Positions 1-10,125 of a stretch of DNA of 64,000 bases are shown here, piece after piece (positions within the stretch are counted from its first letter, which is position 1; each line of letters opens with the position of its first letter). The stretch is from contig CM072159.1 of the NCBI GenBank assembly GCA_036850595.1, forward strand, positions 29,246,280-29,310,279, given 5' to 3'. The position numbers and the translations under genes are program-made. The notes under the pieces are model-generated. The model ran no database searches and had not been told where the DNA came from. It saw only the letters and a program-made list of their open reading frames with translations. This stretch comes from Rhyacichthys aspro. Taxonomy: Eukaryota > Chordata > Actinopteri > Gobiiformes > Rhyacichthyidae.

Positions 1-2800
1 TCCACTGAACATTCTCATCTATTAAATCCTTCATAATCCTTGATGACATTTTAAAGTCTTGTTTTCCTCACAGATGATCCCTATTACAAGTACATGAGGA
101 TTATGATACACTGCAATAAGTTTTATATCATTACATGACATAGAGAAACACGTGTAGATGTTTAATGCAGCAAACTAAAAAAAAACAAAGTCATGTAATT
201 TTGTCCTCATCGTTTCAGTTTCATATTCATCTAGTTAAGGGACTGCTGGAGGCTATCCCAGCATGCACTTGTTGAAAGGCAGTAAACACCCTGCAGTGGA
301 CCGGTCCATTCTGTCACGAGGCTGACACTCAATATCATTCCTGCCTCATAGTTTGTGCCCTGTACACTCTGAGCATTTACAATGAGAGCTATTCCAACCA
401 GTAGGTGTCAAAGCACTTCTCATGTTCATAGTGTCCACATATTATCTCAGTACACTCTGTCGGCATACCTCCTCAATACAAAGTGTCCTATTGAGTGCAG
501 TTGTGACACTGCAGTCACATCATGTAAAGTGGCACTTGCCAAAAGCCATAAGTGCATTTAAGTTCATAACAACAGGGAATTTCAACTTCCACTCAACGCC
601 AGCTGAAATACCTCGTCTTTGCATCACAGACAGTACACATTACACAGCTTTTTGACCTGAGATGGGGAGCAGTAAGGTCACAAGGGGTTACTATGACTGG
701 TCCAACAGGTCTCTAAACAACTCTGTGACACAAAAAGATATGTGGAAAACTGCACACATGATGCAACCCTCCCACAAAAACAGGAGTCTCGAAAGGCATG
801 ACAGACAAAAACAAATGAGCATTGTTTGTGCAAGGGTTAGTTTCCAAAAAAACAAAAACAGCACTGTCTCAGCGCTTTATTTCCAGTTTGGTTGTTCAAA
901 AGCATTTTTTCAGTCAGTGTTTTTAATTGTAAATGTCATTTCGTGTGAGCTCAAGCTCTCTTGCTGCTATTGTTATCTTCTGGCACAACATGTCCTGCTT
1001 TGTCAATGGCCGTGAGTCTCCGGCGACTGGCCAAGATATCAAGCATGCCACATATTGAGCCTGAGCCAGCAACAAGTCACATGTGTTTAAAAGTTCACAC
1101 ATAATAGAAGCTGATCATGAATCAATCACTGTGTTCTGTAAAGTCAGAGGTTTTTGTTGACAACTTCTTCTTCTTCACAGACAGACTCTTTGTATTTGCT
1201 ATTGTACTCTGAGCTTACCTAAGAATTGATCTACTTGGTAAAAATAACAGCATCATCATACCAGAGGGTCAGAGTGCCTTTTTAAAATAAACATATGACC
1301 ACAGAGTGATGAAGAGGAGAGGTGGAAGGCTTTTCTACAGAGACTACACTGTTGCAAACATTAACGCAGGGTTCAACACATTTTCTTTGAAGTCACTAAA
1401 CCACTGAACTCCTTTTATGCAAATGTTGTATAAGATAAAAGGAAATCAACCCTCAAGGTTCGTGCACATGTATACACCCACAAAATGTGCTTTTACAGAT
1501 TAGTATGTCCCTTAAAATGCAAATAAGCTGTGCCTGAAAACGTGAATTCGTCCTTGTGATTTATTTATTTAAAAGCAACACAAAGCTCTGTTAGATTTCA
1601 GCATGTGTCCATACAGTGATGCTCTGCTGAATTAACACAAAACACTGCTTAAATGTGTTGATAATATACATTGGTGAGCGTGACTGACACTGAGGGATGA
1701 AAAAGTTGTAATTTTCATAGCTGTATATTCAAAGCATTACTCGAGGTTTGCCCCCGGGCTCTTGCTATAGTGCTTTCTATGCAGGCTGCCTCTGCAAATT
1801 TACATAACTTTGCAGTTGGCAGGCCTGTAGCAAGATAAGGTTCTGTGGAAGCCTCTGATGCCTCTGTTTAGTTGGTAGAGACACACACACAAACGCATTT
1901 TATCAGAAAGCGGACGATAAAAAGTGGAAAGTTCACTAAAAGCCAAGGTCATGTCAGATGTAAAACAGTGTAACCCTGAGAGTTCACCTCTGAAAACGGA
2001 CAGCTGGCTCCACAAACCATCAGATATTTTTTTCCACACACATAGCTGACTGTAGGTTATTCCTTGTTATCACGACACTGTGTTATTGTATTTCATATCC
2101 ATGACAGCACGTTACATTGTGTTCATGTTGTAGCTGTATCATGTAGCGTGCCTTAAATGCACAGTGTGTGCTCCTTTGGGCTGCTGTTGTTTTGATGTTG
2201 ACAGCTTTTAAAATGACACTGATCACGTTTGTGTTTGGGTAAAAAAAAAAAAACATACATAAAAAACATACAAAAACATATCAAATCTGTTTGTAACTGG
2301 ATTACTGTTTAATACCAATTTTTTAAAGGTCTCTGGCTTGTCTCAGACTAATTTTACTCAATAGGACTCAGGATTTTGAATCAAGACAAGTAAAGACCAC
2401 AGATGGTATAACTGTCTATAAAACCTGACCATGAGTTTTGTGTTTTTAAGAATTAACTTGTTGTGTTTGGATTTTATAACTGTCTCCTGGTATCTCCCCC
2501 AACCTTTAATACTCCTAATCTTAGGATGGCATCCACATGAACACTAATTTTATTACCAATCAATGGTTTAAAATGCAATATATCTTCAATTACTGAAATT
2601 ATTATCACAAACAAAATGCCTAATCAAAGATATATGGCTTTCAGTCTATAATTAAGGGTTTTTAAATGTAGAGATCACATTATTTATTATGTTTTCTTGG
2701 CTATTATCTTCCTAAAGTGTCCTGTCTATAAATAGTGGCGAAAGTACTTCAGAAGTACCGCCATGTACTCTTAAATGCCTATTTTATTATAACAACTTTG
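1..2800. other. Non-coding flank upstream of pim3
   Basis: No gene can be supported here. Open frames are short (under 120 codons), overlap without family resemblance and lack convincing splice context. The stretch is AT-rich with simple A/T runs, for example an A run near 2240-2252. It is probably 5' flank of pim3 and may include distal regulatory DNA, but nothing in it identifies such a site. Confidence 0.6.
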
Positions 2801-2805
2801 TCAGG

Positions 2806-2960
2806 ATTGGTCCAAATAGGAAACGCTGTATTTTTAAACGCCGTCTGATTGGCTGCTGCCCCCGACTCTGTAGTGAACACAGCGCAAAGCTTCCAGACAA
2901 GAGATCCTTGGGCGTCTATACTATGAGAAAGTAGTCCCTGGTGGAGACACTCATTTCATT
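2806..2960 (+). promoter_or_regulatory. pim3: Putative pim3 core promoter
   Basis: Two inverted CCAAT boxes (ATTGG at 2806-2810 and 2848-2852) flank a TATA-like TATTTTTAAA at 2829-2838. This lies about 700 bases before the pim3 start codon. Initiation near 2860-2890 would give a leader of about 650-680 bases, in line with the long leaders known for PIM genes. The start site is inferred from motif spacing only. Confidence 0.45.
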
Positions 2961-3542
2961 TAAACTCTCGAATCAATGTCGGATATAAATGACGATACGT
3001 GTCTTGTTCCCAAGCAGAGATATATTTTAGCTGTATTTATCGCTGTCTTTTGCAGGTTTAAAGGAAAGTGTCGACTTGTATTGGTGGCGGAGGGATATCT
3101 GTATCACACTCCGCGTCAAAATATTGGCTTGTGGAGACCGCGCCAAAGCTCAGACAGCGGCCACTCTTCGGGATAACAGCACACTGCAGTGGGTCCTTCA
3201 GCGCAGTTTACCGTCTCCACTGCTGCTCTACACATCGGGGAGAGCGCTATTTGAGACTCACTTGGACTGTTTTCATCTTAGACCTCTGAGTCAAGACACA
3301 GAAGAAAGATTTGAAAGCGTTTTTTTTAGGAAATGTTGTTTGAGTTGACGGTCGTGACCCAGGTCTGACGGGTGCGGTGCGGCGGAGTTGCCGCACTGTT
3401 GGACTGGAGATATCAGTTTGAGCCAAGAGGGTCCGCACCACCGTTTACAGCACACACTCAGCGACTGGATCACTTCTTTTCTGGCTACAAAACTGACAAC
3501 GGGCTGGATAGGATTTGACTTCACCGGCTTTTCACTTTGAAT

Positions 3543-6152
3543 ATGTTGTTGTCAAAGTTTGGTTCATTTTCGCACATTTGCAATCCTTCAAGTATGGACC
3601 ACCTACCAGTCAAAATACAGCTCCAGCCTGGTAGGTTTTCGACACGGATCTTCACTTTTACAGACCTATTTTACTTGAAAATCTAGTTCCTCAGTTGGAC
3701 TCATTTAGATTTGAGTCAGACCGGCTCGTAATGCTGAGTGGCGTAACGTTACTCAACCTGACCTCGCGTTAAGCGCTGGTCTATTGTGGGACTGCGACTT
3801 GTCTTTAAGCGCATTTCGTAACCAACAATTGCTTTATCTTTTTCTTACAGTCAAAGTGGAAAAGGAGCCCTTCGAGAAGGTTTACCAAGTGGGCTCCGTG
3901 CTGGGGAGCGGGGGCTTCGGGACCGTGTACGCCGGGAGCCGGATTTCAGATGGCGCACCGGTAAGAAGCCTATGTTTTGATGATCCATGTGCCGCCATCA
4001 AAGCGTGCGCCTTTTACGCACAAGAAATAACGCTTTCCATCGAAGTGTATCTATCTTTTTGCTAAGTTTGATGTGTTTTTTCTCCGCAGGTTGCTGTAAA
4101 ACACGTCGCAAAAGAGAGTGACCGAGTGGGGCACAATTGTAAGTAGTCTCCCGAGCTGTGTGTGGTTTGTTTTGGTCCCCCCCTCCCCTGCTGCCGGGTG
4201 GGGGATGTGAACTGTGTGAGCCTGTGTGTAAATGCCGAATTCGCTGCTTTATTTTAATTTTGCTCTTATGTTTTTTTTTAATCCCAGAATGGAGCTATGG
4301 TGCCTTTGGAGATCCTGCTGCTAAAGAAGGTCAGCTCGTCTTTTCGCGGAGTTATCAAATTGCTGGACTATTACGAGCGCGCGGACGGCTGGCTCATCGT
4401 TATGGAGAGGCCGGAGCTCGTCAAGGACCTTTTCGACTTCATCACCGAGAAGGGCGCGCTGGACGAGGACACGGCCCGGGGCTTTTTCCGCCAGGTTTTG
4501 GAGGCGGTCAGACACTGCTACAGCTGCGGCGTAGTGCACAGAGATATCAAAGATGAAAACCTGCTCGTGGATCTACGCACCGGGGAGCTCAAGCTTATTG
4601 ACTTTGGCTCAGGGGCGATTCTCAAGGACACTGTCTACACGGATTTCGATGGTAAGCACCTCTTTTCCAAACACACACAGTCGATAATTGCTCTTAGGTT
4701 GTTATGAATTTGTTGTAGTTTTTCCTGAATTGACTACAGTGTGGGTTGAGCGGAGTTCGCCCTTGATGCTCCCGTGCTATATTCAGATATGGAGGCGTTC
4801 ACGAGGCTGTGACGCAGTGTCTGTTTTTGGTGGAGGGTTTTCCTTGCTCTACGCTTATCACGCGTACATTTGATGCTGCTTGATGAAAAATAGAGCTGCG
4901 TTTAGCGCGGTGACGCATTTGATATGGATTCACAGACATGACACATGACTCAGACTTTCATTAATCGCTGTTTTTATCTCTGAGACTCGCTTCTCGAGGC
5001 ATTGGTCGTACTTTTCTGTTCCAGTTTGTTATTTTGTCGGTAAAGCTTGAGTCACACGCTCGGTTTGTGGGTATTAGGTCAGTGCCACGTAACATCTGTT
5101 TGTTGTGAAACCTGAGTCGGCCGTTCACGTGACGGGCTCACATTGCCTTTTTTGTTTGGTATCCAAGTTCCTCCTTCCAAGAGGGAGGGGGAGGGAGGAG
5201 ACGGAGCAGGTCAGCTAGTTTGTGTATTGTGGCCAAAGCAAGATGGAAAGCATTTCAGCCATGACTCAGCCTTTTTAAACACAGACGTATTATTTTTGTC
5301 AGAGCTAGGCCTCAGTCCTTCTGTTTAGCACTAAACCCTGCTACTGTAGATTCTTGTGACATTAAACCAAAGTGCTCACTCATGCATTTCACTGTGTCAT
5401 GAAGCATTTCACAACAAACATCACTCAACCTTCTTTTTTTATTCTCGTTTGTCTTCAGGTACAAGAGTGTACAGCCCTCCCGAGTGGATCCGCTTCCACA
5501 GATACCACGGCCGCTCGGCGACAGTGTGGTCGCTTGGTGTTCTGCTCTACGACATGGTCTGTGGAGACATCCCCTTCGAGCAGGACGAGGAGATCCTCAG
5601 AGGCAGACTCTTCTTCAGGAGGAGGATTTCTGCAGGTATGTCAGTCAAAGCAAATAGGTGTAGACTCTATTGCCCTCTAGCCTCAGTAACTGGAACAGCT
5701 CCCAAATAAGTTCACTGAAAACATAACACATTACCTGCTGTAAAAGCTAAACAGTTTAGATTTCCCTCGGCACACTTTGCGTAACAGCTCTGCTCAGCTC
5801 AATAAAAGCATGTGTGTAGTCTTTCCATTGGCCGCCTGTGCCACCTACACAGTAGCATATTGTAAATCCACACATAGTGAGTCACCAGAGCACAGTGTTC
5901 TCGTCATACACTCAGAGGGCTAATATTGTTCATTTGTCCCATTCAGAGTGCCAGCAGCTGATCAAATGGTGCCTGGCTTTGCGGCCCTCGGACCGGCCCA
6001 CGTTGGAGCAGATCTGCGACCACCCCTGGATGAGGGCTGCGGTCGTAGAGTCTCCCAAATCACCAGAGGAGCCTGTCACCGGGGACATCCGCCTGCGAAC
6101 CATCGACACAGACTCTTCATCAAGCACAAGCTCGAGCAAAGAGAGCCTCTGA
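3543..6152 (+). CDS. pim3: Ser/Thr protein kinase Pim-3 (six exons, apparent frameshift in exon 3)
   Basis: Pim-3 is a constitutively active cytoplasmic Ser/Thr kinase promoting survival and growth. Coding exons: 3543-3630, 3851-3960, 4090-4138, 4288-4651, 5459-5635, 5947-6152, all with GT-AG introns. The start is set by MLLSKFGSFSHIC, which matches the human PIM3 N-terminus, and the end by SSSKESL. Visible kinase features are the Gly loop GSGGFGTVYAG, the VAVKH lysine, the helix-C Glu in VPLEILLL, catalytic HRDIKDEN, DFGSGA in place of a classical regulated loop, and SPPEW. Length would be about 331 residues (human 326). Exon 3 is 49 bases and ends at a strong gtaagt donor. Its first part reads VAVKHVAKE, but the expected VTEWGTI is encoded in another frame, so two bases appear to be missing from a GA run near 4114-4119. 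The PIM hinge reads ERPEL instead of ERPEP. pim3, not pim1 or pim2, is supported by the N-terminus and by the creld2/alg12 neighbourhood. Confidence 0.95.
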
Positions 6153-7420
6153 GGACGGCTCCGGTGGACTCTGTGAACTTGTTGTGGATGGAGAGGGTGA
6201 CATGGACTGAATAAACTGGCAGGTCCACAGCTGGCTGCTCATTCAGCTGGACCGGCGAGATAAATGTACTTTAATTTTCCTCTTTTGTAGGGAATTTCTA
6301 AATTATTACTTTGCTCCTTCTTATCCCTTCTTTTACTTTGAATTGACTCTATTGTTTCCTAATGGGGAACATTGAACTGTTGGGGCGGTCTTACCAGCAC
6401 TATTTATTTTCTCCCTCTTTTTAACTTTATTTGACTCGTTTTGTTACTAGGCTGGTATATGCAGCTGGAAAGGCCCTCCTATTCAGACATGACTGCTCTC
6501 ATAGAGCTCAGAGAAACCCTTTTTATTTAAATGTTTTAATTTTGATTTTGGAGTGCCTTTTTTTGGAAAGCTGCTTTTCGGGGGGCTTTCGTCAACAACT
6601 CTAATTTTACGGATTGCCCATAACCTGGTGGTAAAGTTGTTCATACTGTGATGGTAAGGGGTTTTTAGGCTTTCTATTCCCCTGTCCATCACTGTGCGCC
6701 AACCTGCCCTCACCTGAAGGGGTTAATTAGACAGGAGAGAAGGAGGTGGGGGCTCTACCTGACAAAGGAATACTTGAAATACACTCAACTCTTTTAACGC
6801 TGCTCACTCACTCAAGCCTGAACAGGTGTTTGGAAACTGGATCCTGTCTTTTTCTGAATGTCTCCAAAATGTCTCCACACACACATCGACCCCCGCCTTT
6901 TCTCCTCCTCTGCCTCTTGACTTTACTGCTATTCTCTCTGCCTCCCGCCATATCACTGCTTCGACACTACATGGCCCCTGCCCCCGGCCTCCCTCAGGGT
7001 TTGGGGTGTGAAATGCACAATCAATGCAATATTCATGGACTCAATTATTGTACAGCTTGTTTTTTTCTTTTTGTGTGTGTACATTTTTCTCCCCCTTTGC
7101 ATTTAATTTATTTGTAAAACATGTAGACATTCCACACTCTGTGGCTATTTATTTATTTATTGTCTATGCTTAATCCCCCTAAAATTTGCATATCCTACTT
7201 GGCCTTTTATTTTCATTCCTAACTTATTTTTACATTCGACATGAGTTTTTTGAGATGTGGAGGATGCACTGAAGCAGAATAAAACGGTTTACTTAAATTT
7301 GAAAGAGCATTGAATGTTATTTATACTCTTTAAATAAAAAGTCTGTCGGTTATGTCAAAGATATCTGAAAATCCATCTGGTTTCTGTACTGTCAATAAAT
7401 TTGAGTTGAATTGAAAGCAA
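6153..7420 (+). other. pim3: pim3 3' untranslated region and poly(A) signals
   Basis: About 1.25 kb follow the stop codon before three AATAAA signals at 7278-7283, 7333-7338 and 7394-7399. The region is U-rich with ATTTA-type pentamers, including ATTTATTTATTT near 7147-7160 and TATTTATTTT near 6400. Such AU-rich elements are typical of short-lived mRNAs, and PIM mRNAs are known to be unstable. Which signal is used cannot be told from sequence. Confidence 0.7.
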
Positions 7421-8428
7421 AAAAAAAACTAACAAAAAAACAGGTGAAGTGCTTTCATAGTCGTCACATGGCCTCGAATTCAACACCTTCAGTTGTGCTG
7501 TGTGACTTGTGGCTCTGAAGGATGGATATTGCTATTTTTTGATACAAAAATTTCAATTAAAGTCCCATTTTTATGTACAGAAAAATGTCTGGTGTCTTGT
7601 CTTTTCAACTTGCTTTCATAATGACGAGAACTTAATAAACACCTTTACAAAAAGCACTGCAAATACACATTTTAGCTTGAAGTCGACATAGGATAGCAAG
7701 TCTTTTATACACACTAACAAAACCCCTTGCTAATATTCCTCCTATAGACAGTATTCCCTCTGGGGCTGGCTTTGTCTAATATATACGTGTCCTCACTATC
7801 ACATATTAGCGCTCCGGCTCATTTACACTGTCTTTAGTCATAACTGTATTGCAACATGTGACTCGACTGTCAGCGAGGTTAAAGAGAAACATCACAGGAA
7901 CCATTAACTGGATGACAACCTGCAGAAACCACAGGGCTAATCAGAAACAGATGAGCAGGAAGAGACTGGTGCAGGCAGAAGAGTGAGGGGAGGGCCGTTC
8001 TGCATCATCACATACAGTAGCTCCTCAAATATAACTAATTGGTTTTCCATAATACCCCTCCCTTCTCATTGACTTCTATATAATATAAGTCGGTGTGTTA
8101 TTGGACACAGAGAGGCCATGAGTTGCTCTGGCTGGTGACTCTGTGTTGGCTGGAAGTGGGGTTTCCAAGATGCAGTAGTAAGCAGTAAAAGAGGGGTGTT
8201 TTCTGAGGAGGTGCTGCCCCCTGTGGCGAGTCTCTGCCATTGATATGTCTTATCTACACTTGCATTTTATCTATTTTAATAAGGAAGCCTGCATTATAAA
8301 GCAACAATAAAGAGTCATAAAGCCATAGTCAACATATTATTTATTTATTTATTTACATATCAATACAGCTGAAAACATATTCAACATTAACAATACAGAC
8401 CACATTTCACAAAAAACAAGCAGAATAA
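7421..8428. other. Intergenic DNA downstream of pim3
   Basis: No gene, RNA or recognisable transposon is supported. A short (TTTA)n run lies at about 8335-8354, just before the modular repeat that begins at 8429. Open frames here are 60-70 codons and look random. Confidence 0.6.
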
Positions 8429-9835
8429 TATAGCCGCAAGCGGCGATGATCGGCCCTCGCCGTCGCGACCCTGAGCTGGTGCAGAGGTCGTGGGGTCGCG
8501 ACCCGGTGCTGGTGCCGAGGTTGTTTCCTAAAAATTCTGACGGGGCCCTTTAAGAAAACGATCAAGTATGTGCAAGTTATGTCAGAGTTTTTGGCCAAAA
8601 CTCCAAAAATAGCCAAAGTTGAAGGGTCGCCATGGCAACACCGTTTAATATTCTACAAAACCTAAAACAACTTTTAATCAGACACTTCTTGGGATTATTT
8701 TCACCAATTTTCAAGTCGTTCGGTCAAACCCCCTCAGACGAGTTCGTTAAAGTACGAAGGGTGCAAATCGGTTGGTCACATGATCAATCCAAGATGGCGG
8801 ACTTCCTGTTGGTCAGGGGGCGTGACCACAATATAATTTTTTGTTCATCTCGGGATGTTGCATGTATGTGCCGAATTTCGTTATTTTACGACAAAGTAAG
8901 TTTTAGGACGTCCCATTGGAAAATGGGAAGATTTTGTGGCGTTACCATGGCAACACGATCGGAGCTGGGGTATGCCCATCATTGGCTTTTTGATCAGGGT
9001 CATGTGAGGAACACGTGTACCAAATTTCGTTTGTCTACGATAAAATAATTTTTTTGTCCCATACAAACATGTTTTTAAGGTTTTTTGCTCTGCAGGGGCG
9101 CTATCAGACCCATCCTGATTTTCCCATTTAAATCTGTTTAGGGCCCAGGACTGAGCAAACGATTCAAATTTGAGCCAAATCGGACAAAATTTGTGCGATT
9201 TATAACACTTTCTTTTTAGTGGCGAGCAGCGAAAACGTAACGAAAAGTCGCAGCGTTGCCACGGCAACACCGTTTAATATTCTACAAAACCTTCAAGAAC
9301 TTTTAATGGGCCACTTGTCTAGATGATGTGGAGCGAGTTTGGTGTCGTTGGGTTAAACGCCCTGAGACGAGTTCGTTCAAGTTTGAGGTGGGATTTTTAC
9401 AAAAATCTTATTTTGAAAGTTTAATCCAAGATGGCCGACTTCCTGTTGGTCGCGTCGCTCCATCACAATATAATTTTTGCCCGTACTGACATAACGAATA
9501 ATTGCTCGAATTTCATTCGTCTACGACAAACTTGACTCTCAGGACATCCCATAGGGGTCTCACTCAGGGGGCGCTGTCGCGCCACTTTTTATTCGTTTTT
9601 TCTGTTTTGCACAAAATATTCGATTTTAGCCGGACGGCGGTCCATGCCAATTTTCGTGAGTTTTCGTTCACGGGAAGCATCCTAAAAATGGGCAAATAGA
9701 GGATGAAAAAAGAATAATAATAATAATAATAATAATGAAGAACGCTAACAGATCCAAGTATGCGTTGCCGATAGCAACCTATCTATATATATAGAGAGAG
9801 AGCACGAGTCGACGAACGTGCTGGTGAGGTCCATA

Positions 9836-9868
9836 GTGAATGACGAGCGCGTTGCGCTCGTCATTCAC
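9836..9868. repeat. Perfect 15-bp stem hairpin inside the modular repeat
   Basis: gtgaatgacgagcgc (9836-9850) is followed by the loop gtt and its exact reverse complement (9854-9868). A sister hairpin with a 13-bp stem lies at 9994-10022, within a duplicated unit of about 160-170 bases. Confidence 0.9.
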
Positions 9869-9993
9869 ATGTCTAAGTGCGCTTCACGCATTAAGTCATG
9901 TGCGCTTCGCGCACGTTTACGATCTCAAATATGCGTTGCCAACGGCAACCGAGAGTTCGGAATGTTGCGAACACAGTGCTGGTGTGGGCCATG

Positions 9994-10022
9994 GTGAATG
10001 ACGAGCTGTGCTCGTCATTCAC
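9994..10022. repeat. Perfect 13-bp stem hairpin inside the modular repeat
   Basis: gtgaatgacgagc, loop tgt, then the exact reverse complement. Smaller palindromes of the form gtgcgc-ttc-gcgcac follow it and also follow the first hairpin. Confidence 0.9.
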
Positions 10023-10125
10023 TTAGTTCATAAGTGCGCTTCGCGCATTTAGTTCATTAGTGCGCTTCGCGCACTTTTCAGTTCCAATAGGCTCCTCGCC
10101 ACCGGTGTGGGGCTCGGGCCTAATA

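Larger units (their letters stand above)
8429..10125. mobile_element. Modular teleost interspersed repeat, unclassified, about 1.7 kb
   Basis: The element is unusually CpG-rich against AT-rich flanks. It opens with the palindrome gccgcaagcggc (8433-8444) and closes with CACCGGTG (10100-10107) and cgggcctaataa. Inside, a module of about 630 bases occurs twice: the gcaacaccgtttaatattct block at about 8635 and 9264, and the aagatggcggacttcctgtt block at 8791 and 9428. A terminal part has an (AAT)n run (about 9715-9735) and a duplicated hairpin unit. I recognise the ends as a common fish repeat type but cannot assign a superfamily. No transposase is encoded, so it is non-autonomous. The open frames at 8632-9048 (+) and 8881-9270 (-) are by-products of the repeat. 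The CTAA near the 3' end after a small hairpin could suggest a Helitron-like terminus, but this is weak. Confidence 0.75.

Noticed and set aside
4158..4556. 132-codon frame overlapping pim3 exon 4
   Set aside because: It is a shadow frame. The true frame encodes the kinase catalytic domain.
8632..9270. Open frames of 138 (+) and 129 (-) codons
   Set aside because: Both lie inside the modular repeat and overlap on opposite strands. There is no transposase or other motif.
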